Source: Arthrobacter echini (GTDB lineage Bacteria; Actinomycetota; Actinomycetes; Actinomycetales; Micrococcaceae). Taken from it: a stretch of DNA of 64,000 bases. Below, one piece after another: positions 37,234-45,707 of this stretch. Location: NCBI RefSeq assembly GCF_004803505.1, contig NZ_SSWH01000011.1, positions 1-64,000 of the forward strand, read 5' to 3'. Under the pieces are notes generated by a model. That model saw nothing but the letters and a program-made list of their open reading frames with translations, made no database searches and was not told the DNA's origin. The position numbers were made by a program, and so were the translations under genes. Every line of letters begins with the position of its first letter. The first letter of the stretch is position 1.

Positions 37234-37267
37234 CGACCCAGCAGGCCGGGCGACCCAGCAGGCCGGG
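37234..37267. repeat. Perfect 17-bp tandem duplication at a stop codon
   Basis: The 17-mer CGACCCAGCAGGCCGGG occurs twice without interruption (37234-37250 and 37251-37267). The second copy ends exactly at the base before the stop codon of the minus-strand methyltransferase (37268-37270). It lies outside both neighbouring genes. It looks like a slippage product. Confidence 0.9.
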
Positions 37268-38482
37268 CTAATCGGCAGGAACGGGCTCGACCACGATCGC
37301 GAGCCGCTCGTCCCCCACTCGGGTCAGCACGAGTGTGGCCCTCCTTCGGCCCTTGCCCGGTCCCGCCAGGAGTTTGCCCCGCACCTCCTCCGGCGTGAGC
37401 GGGATGCCGCGCTTCTTGATGTCGAGGACCCCGACCCCTTGTGCGCGGACCCACGCCTTCAGGGCCTTGAGGTTGAAGGGGCGCACCTCGAGGATCCTGT
37501 AGGCACGGGCGAACGGAGTAGCCGTGTACGAGGGTGCGCAGATGTAGGCGATCCTCGGGTCCAGCAGGTGTCCGTCGAGCTGCGCCGCGAGATCGGCGAC
37601 GAGTTCGGCGCGGATGACGGCGCCGTCGGGCTCGTAGAGATAGCCCTCCGGTTCGCCGATCGCCGCCGTCGGGCCGTCTCCGAAGTCGGCGGACGACACC
37701 ATCTCCGCCGCGCCCGGGGGGCCGAGTACCAGGGCGGCGCGGCGGACGCCCTCGCGGCGCAGGGCGTTGAACCACAGCGCCACCTCGGTGACGACACCGT
37801 CCACCGAGACCCACTGCGCCTCGCAGTCCGCGGGGATCGACTCGTGCGGCGTGCCCGGACCCAGCTTCACGCCCACGGGTGTGCCGGTACCGGCCAGCTC
37901 CTGCACGAAGGACAGCGGCGGCGAGAAGGCCTCGGGGTCGAAGAGGCGGGAGGTGCCCGACGACGTCGTCCTCCGCCGTGCCGGGTCCAGCCATACGCCG
38001 TCGTACTCGGACACGTCCACCGCGCCGGCGTCGGCGTTCACCACGCGCGCGTTGGGGAAGGGCAGCAGATTCAGGGTCGCCGCCGCGGCCGTCGTCTCGT
38101 CGAGTTCGACGGCGGTGACCTCGCGGTCGAGAGTGGCCAGGGCCATGCTGTCGGCGCCGAGGCCGCAGCCCAGATCGGCGATCCGCAGGAGCCCGGCGTC
38201 GACGAAGCGACGCGCATGACGGGCGGCCACCTGGAGCCGGGTGGCCTGCTCCAGGCCCGCTTCGGTGAACACCATCCGTTCGGCTAACGGGCCGAACTTG
38301 GCCGCCGCCTTCGCCCGGAGCCGTGACTGGGTGAGGGCTGCGGCGATGACCTCGGGTGCGTGCCCGGCCTTCCGGAGCTGTTCGGTGAGTCGCAGGCTGC
38401 CGGACTCGTCGTACGGCCCGAGTGAGTTCAGCAGCGCCCAGCCCTCGGGGCTGAGGACGGCCGCGATGTTCTCCGATGACAT
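37268..38482 (-). CDS. THUMP-like class I SAM methyltransferase
   Basis: This 404-residue protein has a central Rossmann methyltransferase (IADLGCGLGADSMALA, then AVELDETTAAAATLNL, and the WLDPARR motif) and a C-terminal THUMP-like domain of about 100 residues (RPFNLKALKAWVRAQGVGVLDIKKRG). The N-terminal 90 residues are helical. The DPARR motif resembles the DPPY/NPPY site of nucleic-acid methyltransferases, so RNA is the likely target. The gene lies close to groES in related genomes, as here. The actual modification is not known. Confidence 0.85.
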   Translation of the reverse strand: MSSENIAAVLSPEGWALLNSLGPYDESGSLRLTEQLRKAGHAPEVIAAALTQSRLRAKAAAKFGPLAERMVFTEAGLEQATRLQVAARHARRFVDAGLLRIADLGCGLGADSMALATLDREVTAVELDETTAAAATLNLLPFPNARVVNADAGAVDVSEYDGVWLDPARRRTTSSGTSRLFDPEAFSPPLSFVQELAGTGTPVGVKLGPGTPHESIPADCEAQWVSVDGVVTEVALWFNALRREGVRRAALVLGPPGAAEMVSSADFGDGPTAAIGEPEGYLYEPDGAVIRAELVADLAAQLDGHLLDPRIAYICAPSYTATPFARAYRILEVRPFNLKALKAWVRAQGVGVLDIKKRGIPLTPEEVRGKLLAGPGKGRRRATLVLTRVGDERLAIVVEPVPAD

Positions 38483-38491
38483 CGGGCCAGC

Positions 38492-39250
38492 CTAGGCGAA
38501 GTAGACACCGATCCGGTTGCCGCGGATCTGCTCCACCTGGATGTCGACGTCGTAGATGTCGTGGAGCACCTCCGGCGTCATGATCTGCTCCGGCGTGCCC
38601 TGGTGGATCAGTGCGCCCTCGCGCATGGCCAGGATCTCGTCGGAGTAGCAGGAGGCGAAGTTCACGTCGTGGATCACGAGCACCACGGTCTTCCCGAGGT
38701 CGTCCGCCAGGCCCCGCAGCAGGCGCATCATGTCCACGGAATGCCTCATATCGAGATTGTTCAGTGGCTCGTCGAGCAGGATGTAGTCGGTGTCCTGCGC
38801 GAGGACCATGGCGATGAACGCCCGCTGCCGCTGGCCGCCGGAGAGCTCGTCGACGAACCGGTCGCCGAGGTCGGTCAGGTCCAGGTAGTCCAGCGAGCGC
38901 TCGATGTGGTCGCGGTCCTCGGGTGTGGGGCGGCCGTTGTTGTGCGGGAAGCGGCCGAACCCGACGAGGTCCCGCACGGAGAGACGGATGGTGAGCTGGT
39001 TCTCCTGCCGCAGGATCGACAGGGTCCTCGCCAGTTTCTGGCCGGCGGTGGTGCCGACATCGAGTCCTGCCACCTCGATGCGCCCTGCATCCGGGAGAAG
39101 GAGCCTGCTCATCATCGACAGGAGCGTCGACTTGCCCGCACCGTTGGGCCCGATGATCGAGGTCACACCACCACCGGGCAGGCGGCAGCTGACGTCGTCG
39201 ACCACCGTGGTGGCTCCGTAGCGTTTGGTGACATGGTCGATGCTGATCAT
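38492..39250 (-). CDS. Siderophore ABC transporter ATP-binding protein
   Basis: This 252-residue ATPase has Walker A GPNGAGKST, signature LSGGQRQRAFIAM, Walker B ILLDEPLNNLDM and switch VIHDVNFASCYSD. It resembles the ATPase of the Bacillus YclNOPQ petrobactin importer and its actinobacterial relatives. Its ATG overlaps the stop of the upstream permease as ATGA. It is the last gene of a four-gene minus-strand operon (binding protein, permease, permease, ATPase). Confidence 0.94.
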   Translation of the reverse strand: MISIDHVTKRYGATTVVDDVSCRLPGGGVTSIIGPNGAGKSTLLSMMSRLLLPDAGRIEVAGLDVGTTAGQKLARTLSILRQENQLTIRLSVRDLVGFGRFPHNNGRPTPEDRDHIERSLDYLDLTDLGDRFVDELSGGQRQRAFIAMVLAQDTDYILLDEPLNNLDMRHSVDMMRLLRGLADDLGKTVVLVIHDVNFASCYSDEILAMREGALIHQGTPEQIMTPEVLHDIYDVDIQVEQIRGNRIGVYFA

Positions 39251-40260
39251 CGGACACGGCCTTTCAGGAGGAGGACGAGGAAGACGATGCCACCGACGAA
39301 CTCGATGACGATGCTCAGCGCGGTATCGAACTCGAAGACCTGTTCGAGGACGAGCTGGCCGCCGACGAGCGCGACGATGCCCAGGAGCACCGCGATGGGA
39401 AGGACGGCCGCGTGGTGGAACCGGTTGCAGAGCTGGTACGCCAGGGCGGAGACCAGGAGCCCGAAGAAGGTCACGGGTCCTACCAGTGCGGTCGAGACGG
39501 CCACCAGGACCGAGCAGATCACGAGGACGAGGGTGACCGTGCGCCGGTAGTCGATGCCGAGACTCACCGCGGAGTCGCGGCCCAGTGCCAGCACGTCGAG
39601 GCGGTGCCGCAGTCGCCACGCCGGTATGCACAGCCCTGCGACCACGACGGCCGAGAGGAGCAGCAGTGTCGGGTCCACGCGGTTGAAGCTCGCGAAGAAC
39701 AGGCCCTGCAGAATGATGAATTCGCTCGGGTCCATGAGGCGCTGCAGCAGCGTGGAGACCCCGCGGAAGAACACCCCGAACACGATGCCCACCAACAGGA
39801 GCAGGTGCAGGCTGCGGCCGCTTCCCAGGAACAGCCACCTGTAGAGCAGCCAGGAGAAGCCGATCATGAGGGCTACCTCGATGACGAACCGCAGGGGAGA
39901 TCCCAGGGAGAGCAGCGCCTGGCCCCCGAGAAGGAAGACCAGGGCGGTCTGGATCAGGATGTAGAGCGCATCGAGTCCCATGATCGACGGCGTGAGGATC
40001 CGGTTTCCCGTCACCGTCTGGAAGAGGATCGTGGAGACGGCAACCGCGATCGCGACGAGCACCATGGCCCCGACGCGATTCAGGCGCCTGGGCAGCACGT
40101 AGGCGGGACTTCCCTCGATGCCGACGACCATGAAGGCGATGATCAGCGCGAGTGCGGCTACTCCGAGGATCACCAGCCAGACCGACGGCGGGACGGACCT
40201 TACCGGTTTCCTCACGGACTGCGTGAGTGCCATGGGCAGGGTGCTGGATCTACTGCGCAC
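39247..40260 (-). CDS. FecCD-type siderophore permease (second subunit)
   Basis: This 337-residue permease has about nine to ten helices, similar to YclO/FatC. Seen are RLNRVGAMVLVAIAVAVSTILFQTVTGNRILTPSIMGLDALY, a substitute for the usual LGI motif, and near the end GPVTFFGLLVSALAYQL, the ATPase contact. The GTG start overlaps the stop of the other permease by 11 bp; an internal ATG at 40233 is possible. Two different permeases imply a heterodimer. Confidence 0.93.
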   Translation of the reverse strand: MRSRSSTLPMALTQSVRKPVRSVPPSVWLVILGVAALALIIAFMVVGIEGSPAYVLPRRLNRVGAMVLVAIAVAVSTILFQTVTGNRILTPSIMGLDALYILIQTALVFLLGGQALLSLGSPLRFVIEVALMIGFSWLLYRWLFLGSGRSLHLLLLVGIVFGVFFRGVSTLLQRLMDPSEFIILQGLFFASFNRVDPTLLLLSAVVVAGLCIPAWRLRHRLDVLALGRDSAVSLGIDYRRTVTLVLVICSVLVAVSTALVGPVTFFGLLVSALAYQLCNRFHHAAVLPIAVLLGIVALVGGQLVLEQVFEFDTALSIVIEFVGGIVFLVLLLKGRVR

Positions 40261-41263
40261 CGGCGTTCCTCCGTACGAGCAGGGTGATGAACAGCGCGCT
40301 GCCCACGACGGAGACGATCACGCCGACCGGTACCTCGAAGGGGAAACGGATGACGCGGCCGATGATGTCGCAGGCCAGGACGAACCCGGCGCCGACGACG
40401 GCGATCCAGGGAACGGCCCGGCGTACGTTGTCGCCGATGAGCAGCGACACCAGATTGGGAATGATCAGTCCGAGGAAGGGGATGGCGCCCACCACCACGA
40501 CGACGACGGCGCTGATGAGGCTCACGAGCACCAGGCCCAGGTTCATGGTGTTCCGGTAGCTCAGACCGAGATTGGTGGTGAACTCCTCACCCATGCCTGC
40601 GACGGTGAAGCGGTCGGCGGAGATGTAGCCGACCACGGCCAGCACCGCCACGATCCAGAGCAGCTCGTACCTGCCGCGGATCAGACCGGAGAAGTCGCCG
40701 ATCATCCACGTGTTGAGGGTCTGCAGCAGATCGAAGCGGTAGGCGAAGAACGTGGTCACCGCCGCGATGACGCCACCGAGCATGATGCCCACGAGCGGGA
40801 CGAGCAGGGTGGTGCGCAGCGGGATACGGCGCAGGACGGTCAGGAAGAGGGACGTGCCGAGCATCGCGAAGACCGCGGCGATGAGCATCTTGACCACGAT
40901 CGGGGCGCCGGGCAGGAACAGCGTCGCCACGAGGATGCCCGCCGTCGCGGACTCCACCGTCCCGACCGTCGAGGGTTCGACGAACCGGTTGCGGGCCATG
41001 AGCTGCATGATGAACCCGGCGATACTCAGGGCGACGCCGGCGAGGACGACCGCGACCGTACGCGGGACCCGGCTCACCAGGAGGGTCGTCCAGGCGTCCC
41101 GGTCACCGGAGAACAGGTCAGCCGGAGAGACGGCGGAGACGCCGATGAACAGGCTGACGACGGCGAGCAGCAGCACCGCGCCGCCCGCCAGCCACAGGGC
41201 GGCCGGTCGGTTGGCGCGGTGGTGCTGCAGTGACCGCTGCGGTCGGTGGAGGAGAGCTGGCAT
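40250..41263 (-). CDS. FecCD-type siderophore permease (first subunit)
   Basis: This 337-residue membrane protein is homologous to YclN/FatD. Motifs are VSRVPRTVAVVLAGVALSIAGFIMQLMARNRFVEPSTVGTVESA and GAIPFLGLIIPNLVSLLIG. The N-terminus has about 20 basic residues. It forms a pair with the next permease. It begins 35 bp downstream of the binding-protein gene. Confidence 0.94.
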   Translation of the reverse strand: MPALLHRPQRSLQHHRANRPAALWLAGGAVLLLAVVSLFIGVSAVSPADLFSGDRDAWTTLLVSRVPRTVAVVLAGVALSIAGFIMQLMARNRFVEPSTVGTVESATAGILVATLFLPGAPIVVKMLIAAVFAMLGTSLFLTVLRRIPLRTTLLVPLVGIMLGGVIAAVTTFFAYRFDLLQTLNTWMIGDFSGLIRGRYELLWIVAVLAVVGYISADRFTVAGMGEEFTTNLGLSYRNTMNLGLVLVSLISAVVVVVVGAIPFLGLIIPNLVSLLIGDNVRRAVPWIAVVGAGFVLACDIIGRVIRFPFEVPVGVIVSVVGSALFITLLVRRNAGAQ

Positions 41264-41298
41264 GACGATCCCGGCAGCCGGTTGTCCGCCGTGGCGGA

Positions 41299-42252
41299 CT
41301 ACGCCGCGACGGCCTCGTCGACGGCGGAGATCATCGCGTCCAGGTTGTTGAGGCCGTAGCCGATCAGGTACCAGCTCGCCGCGTCGAGGTACGTCACGGC
41401 GTCGTTCTGTGCAGCTTCGGTGCCGTTGACGAGGTCGTTGTCGAGGACGGCGGAGGCTGCGGCGCCGGCGTCGCCGATGGCGGCGTCGCGGTCGATCACG
41501 AACAGGTGGGCCGGGTCGACGTCCGCGATGTACTCGAAGGACACGGCCTCGCCGTGAGGACCCTCGGATGCGATGTCGGCCGCGGGGGTGACCCCGAGGA
41601 CATCGTGGATCAGACCGAAGCGGGAACCCGCTCCATACGCGGTGACCTCGCCGGCGCTCGTCAATACGATGAGAGCATCCCCGGCCGAGGCGGCGTCCTC
41701 CCTGGTGGCTTCGATCTTGCTCTCGAGCGCTGCGAGGCGGTCCGTCACCTCGTCCTCGACGCCGAAGATGCGACCGAGCGACTCGGTGTTGTCCTCGAAG
41801 CTCTCCATCGGGGCAGCGGGGTCCACGCTCAGATCGATCGTCGGGGCGATGTCGGAGAGCTCGTCGTAGGAGTCCGCGACGCGGCCGGAGATGATGATCA
41901 GATCTGGTTCCGCTGCGGCGATGGCCTCGAAGTCGGGTTCCAGCATGGAGCCGATATTGGTGATGTCGCCGCCGTCGTAGTCCGAGAGCTGATCGGGAAG
42001 GGTGCCCTGCGGGACGCCGGTGACCTCCACGCCGAGCGCATCGAGGGTGTCGAGGGCTCCGAGGTCGAAGGTGAAGACCGTCTCGGGTTCCGTCGGTACC
42101 TCCGTGGTGCCCTGGGCGTGTTCGACACTGACGGTCGCCGCGGAGGCGGTGCCGGCAGCGTCGTCGGCGGTATCCGCGCCGGCACCGCAGGCGGACAGGG
42201 CCAGGGTTGCAGCGGCTGCGGTGGCAAGGACGGTGGGGCGCAGATGGGCCAT
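41299..42252 (-). CDS. Siderophore-binding lipoprotein
   Basis: This 317-residue extracytoplasmic receptor has a signal peptide with lipobox LSAC (Cys22) and then an acidic linker. The domain has TTEVPTEPETVFTFDLGALDTLDALGVEVTGVP and EPDLIIISGRVADSYDELSDIAPT, typical of the YclQ/FatB petrobactin-type group. These proteins bind catecholate or mixed siderophores; the real ligand is unknown. It is the first gene of the operon, with a promoter at 42319-42347 and a candidate iron box over the likely transcription start. Confidence 0.93.
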   Translation of the reverse strand: MAHLRPTVLATAAAATLALSACGAGADTADDAAGTASAATVSVEHAQGTTEVPTEPETVFTFDLGALDTLDALGVEVTGVPQGTLPDQLSDYDGGDITNIGSMLEPDFEAIAAAEPDLIIISGRVADSYDELSDIAPTIDLSVDPAAPMESFEDNTESLGRIFGVEDEVTDRLAALESKIEATREDAASAGDALIVLTSAGEVTAYGAGSRFGLIHDVLGVTPAADIASEGPHGEAVSFEYIADVDPAHLFVIDRDAAIGDAGAAASAVLDNDLVNGTEAAQNDAVTYLDAASWYLIGYGLNNLDAMISAVDEAVAA

Positions 42253-42293
42253 GGGAGGACTCCAGGGAGAAGGGCCGGAGAGGCCGGTGGTCG

Positions 42294-42313
42294 AGGTAAG
42301 GGGATCCTTACTT
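42294..42313 (-). promoter_or_regulatory. Candidate DtxR/IdeR-type iron box
   Basis: AGGTAAGG (42294-42301) and CCTTACTT (42306-42313) form an inverted repeat (7 of 8 bases) around a 4-bp centre. Iron boxes of actinobacteria are built on AGGTWAGS half sites. It lies 42-61 bp upstream of the binding-protein start and just downstream of the predicted -10. That position fits iron-dependent repression of the siderophore importer. Confidence 0.5.
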
Positions 42314-42318
42314 CTTCG

Positions 42319-42347
42319 AACCTAGAGGCGCGCGGTGGAATACGCAA
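42319..42347 (-). promoter_or_regulatory. Promoter of the siderophore importer operon
   Basis: On the minus strand TTGCGT (42347-42342) and TAGGTT (42324-42319) are separated by exactly 17 bp. Transcription would begin within the adjacent iron-box-like palindrome. Confidence 0.5.
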
Positions 42348-42407
42348 ACGAATCATGACGTATTTCGCCGCGGTGGCCTGGTGCGCCGTCGTCGGGCCTG
42401 ATGGCGG

Positions 42408-42434
42408 TTGGCACTCACCTTGACCGAGTGCCAG
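42408..42434. promoter_or_regulatory. CIRCE operator 1
   Basis: TTGGCACTC, nine bases, GAGTGCCAG: an almost exact match to the CIRCE consensus (TTAGCACTC-N9-GAGTGCTAA) with symmetric A-to-G changes. HrcA binds this site. It overlaps the -35 box of the groES promoter (42420-42425). Confidence 0.93.
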
Positions 42435-42448
42435 CCGTTGCATACAGT
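42420..42448 (+). promoter_or_regulatory. groES promoter
   Basis: TTGACC (42420-42425) and TACAGT (42443-42448) are separated by 17 bp. The promoter is bracketed by two CIRCE elements, so HrcA should block both polymerase binding and escape. Confidence 0.75.
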
Positions 42449-42453
42449 CGGAG

Positions 42454-42480
42454 TTGGCACTCGCTCCGTGTGGGTGCCAG
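42454..42480. promoter_or_regulatory. CIRCE operator 2
   Basis: TTGGCACTC, nine bases, GGGTGCCAG. One base of the right arm differs from operator 1. It begins six bases after the -10 box, at the expected transcription start of groES. Confidence 0.85.
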
Positions 42481-42575
42481 CCTGCGAGGGACGCGTTCAC
42501 CGGCACCGCGACGACGGTATGCGCCCAGCCCGAAGGCCTTCAATCCATTGGAATCGAACGCAAAGGAGAGCCCGA

Positions 42576-42872
42576 GTGTCGGTCTCTATCAAGCCCCTTG
42601 AGGATCGCATTGTGGTCCGCCCCCTCGAAGCCGAGCAGACCACTGCTTCAGGTCTCGTCATCCCGGACACGGCCAAGGAGAAGCCCCAGGAGGGCGAGGT
42701 CGTAGCCGTGGGACCGGGCCGCATCGATGACAACGGCAACCGCGTTCCCATCGACGTCTCCGAGGGCGACGTCGTCATCTACTCGAAGTACGGCGGAACC
42801 GAGGTCAAGAACGGCGGCGAGGAGTACCTCGTGCTCTCCGCCCGCGACGTTCTCGCCGTCGTCGTCAAGTAG
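42576..42872 (+). CDS. groES: Co-chaperonin GroES
   Basis: GroES caps the GroEL folding chamber. The 98-residue protein is of normal length. The sequence [46 protein letters not shown] is diagnostic, and the mobile loop is the [11 protein letters not shown] part. The GTG start has AAAGGAGAG upstream. It is controlled by two CIRCE operators. A strong terminator-like hairpin follows before groEL. Confidence 0.98.
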   Translation: MSVSIKPLEDRIVVRPLEAEQTTASGLVIPDTAKEKPQEGEVVAVGPGRIDDNGNRVPIDVSEGDVVIYSKYGGTEVKNGGEEYLVLSARDVLAVVVK

Positions 42873-42887
42873 TACCCATGAGGAAAG

Positions 42888-42913
42888 CCCCGGCCGCAGT
42901 GGCCGGGGTTTTT
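42888..42913 (+). terminator. Intrinsic terminator between groES and groEL
   Basis: CCCCGGCC (42888-42895), loop GCAGT, GGCCGGGG (42901-42908) and TTTTT form a textbook terminator, 16 bases after the groES stop. I see no clear second promoter in the 30 bases left before groEL. It probably attenuates rather than fully stops transcription, giving more groES than groEL. Confidence 0.85.
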
Positions 42914-42931
42914 CTTGCTGCACAAGCCTGA

Positions 42932-44557
<1,626 letters not shown>

Positions 44558-44592
44558 GACGCCCGGGTTCGTCCCGCGTAGTTAGATCCAGG

Positions 44593-44628
44593 CAGCACCC
44601 CGGTTCCTCGGAGCCGGGGTGCTGTTGT
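44593..44628 (+). terminator. Terminator of groEL
   Basis: CAGCACCCCGG (44593-44603) and CCGGGGTGCTG (44614-44624) form a perfect 11-bp stem with a 10-nt loop, followed by TTGT. It ends the groES-groEL transcript 36 bp after the groEL stop. Confidence 0.8.
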
Positions 44629-44661
44629 CTTCAGGGCCGTCTTCAGCGAGCTCCTGGCCGA

Positions 44662-45668
44662 TCCCACTGGTAGCGGCCGAGTCGTGGGAGCGGAGGGGAT
44701 CTGCTGGCCGGCGTCGTCGTCGATCCCAATGACGCTGTCCGAATAGTGGGAGCGGGGCGGATCAGCGGGTCCGCGTCGTCGCCGATCCCAGTGGTGGTGC
44801 TCGAGTCGTGGGAGGGGGGCGGTCCTGCCCACTGTTGGGGCCCGAGTAGTGGGAGCGGGGCGGATCAGCGGGTCGGTGTCGTCGTCGATCCCACTGGTGG
44901 TGCTCGAGTAGTGGGAGCGGAGGGGATCTGCTGGCCGGCGGCGTCGTCGATCCCAATGGGTGGTCCTCGAGTAGTGGGAGGGGCCGGTCCTGCCCACTCC
45001 TGGTATTTAGGTAGTGGGATTGTCGGGACCGGTTCCCTTGCGTGAATGCCGAGCTGCGGGCGTCGAGGCAGGACGTTCAGGACGAGTGGTGCAGCACCGT
45101 GCCCGTCGTCGTCGGAGCTGCGCTTGATCCCCGTGGTGATGCCGACCGGTGGGAAGGGGCCGCGTACTGGTGACTTCCAGGCTTCATCGACGCCTGGTTG
45201 AGGGGTCGGTCGTGGGATGACGCATAGTGGTGGCGTTGTGCTCGCGCCGATCCCACTGGTGGTGCTCGAGTCGTGGGAGCGGGGCAAATCAGCGCGTCCG
45301 CGTTGTCGTCGATCCCACTGGTGGTGCTCGAGTCGTGGGAGCGGAGGGGATCTGCGTGCCGATGTCGTCGTCGATCCCAATGACGCTGTCCGAATAGTGG
45401 GAGGGGCCGGTCCTGCCCACTGTTGGGGCTTGAGTAGTGGGATCGCAGGGACGGGTGCCACGGTGTGGACGCTGGGCTTGGGCGTCGAAGCACGATGTCG
45501 AGGGTGAGGGATGTCTGGACCACGTCCGTCGGCGCCGATCCCACTGGTGGTGCTCGAGTCGTGGGAGCGGAGGGGATCTGCGTGCCGGTGTCGTCGTCGA
45601 TCCCAATGACGCTGTCCGAATAGTGGGAGGGGCCGGTCCTGCCCACTGTTGGGGCCCGAGGTGTGGGA
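44662..45668. repeat. Mosaic array of 15 palindromic hairpin units (BIME-like)
   Basis: This 1-kb non-coding interval lies between the convergent genes groEL and vanW. It holds 15 units of about 28 bp, each TCCCAC (or GCCCAC, or TCCCAA/TCCCAG), about 16 bp, then GTGGGA. Starts: 44662, 44724, 44786, 44827, 44889, 44951, 44992, 45128 (degenerate), 45251, 45313, 45375, 45415, 45539, 45601, 45641. Successive phases are 62, 62, 41, 62, 62, 41, then after a gap 62, 62, 40, and after another gap 62, 40. Units beginning GCCCAC always follow the short phase. Loop sequences fall into a few types (TGGTGGTGCTCGAGTC, TGACGCTGTCCGAATA, TGTTGGGGCCCGAGTA). Frames on both strands are low-complexity artefacts. 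The nearest analogue is a REP/BIME element. Its function is unknown. Confidence 0.9.
45312..45443. repeat. Large direct repeat, copy 1 (three hairpins)
   Basis: This segment with hairpins starting at 45313, 45375 and 45415 is nearly identical to 45538-45669. It is followed by an inter-block spacer that also resembles the spacer after 45019 (45058-45112 versus 45479-45533, both beginning GGGCGTCGA). The array therefore grew by duplication of blocks, not of single units. Confidence 0.85.
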
Positions 45669-45669
45669 T
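45538..45669. repeat. Large direct repeat, copy 2 (three hairpins)
   Basis: Second copy of the three-hairpin block, 226 bp after the first, with only a handful of differences. It ends 39 bp before the vanW stop codon. Confidence 0.85.
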
Positions 45670-45707
45670 CGACGACGCGCTGCCCAGACCGAGGCCCGGA
45701 CCCGGAG

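Noticed and set aside
36432-39257. 941-codon minus-strand frame
   Set aside because: Runs out of frame through the HAD, methyltransferase and ATPase genes, all of which are well supported in another frame.
44662-45668. Hairpin array as a CRISPR array
   Set aside because: Repeats are palindromic with variable loops, the intervening sequences recur instead of being unique, phases alternate, and no cas genes are near.
44662-45668. Integron attC cassette array
   Set aside because: No integrase, no cassette genes and no attC core (GTTRRRY) in the units.
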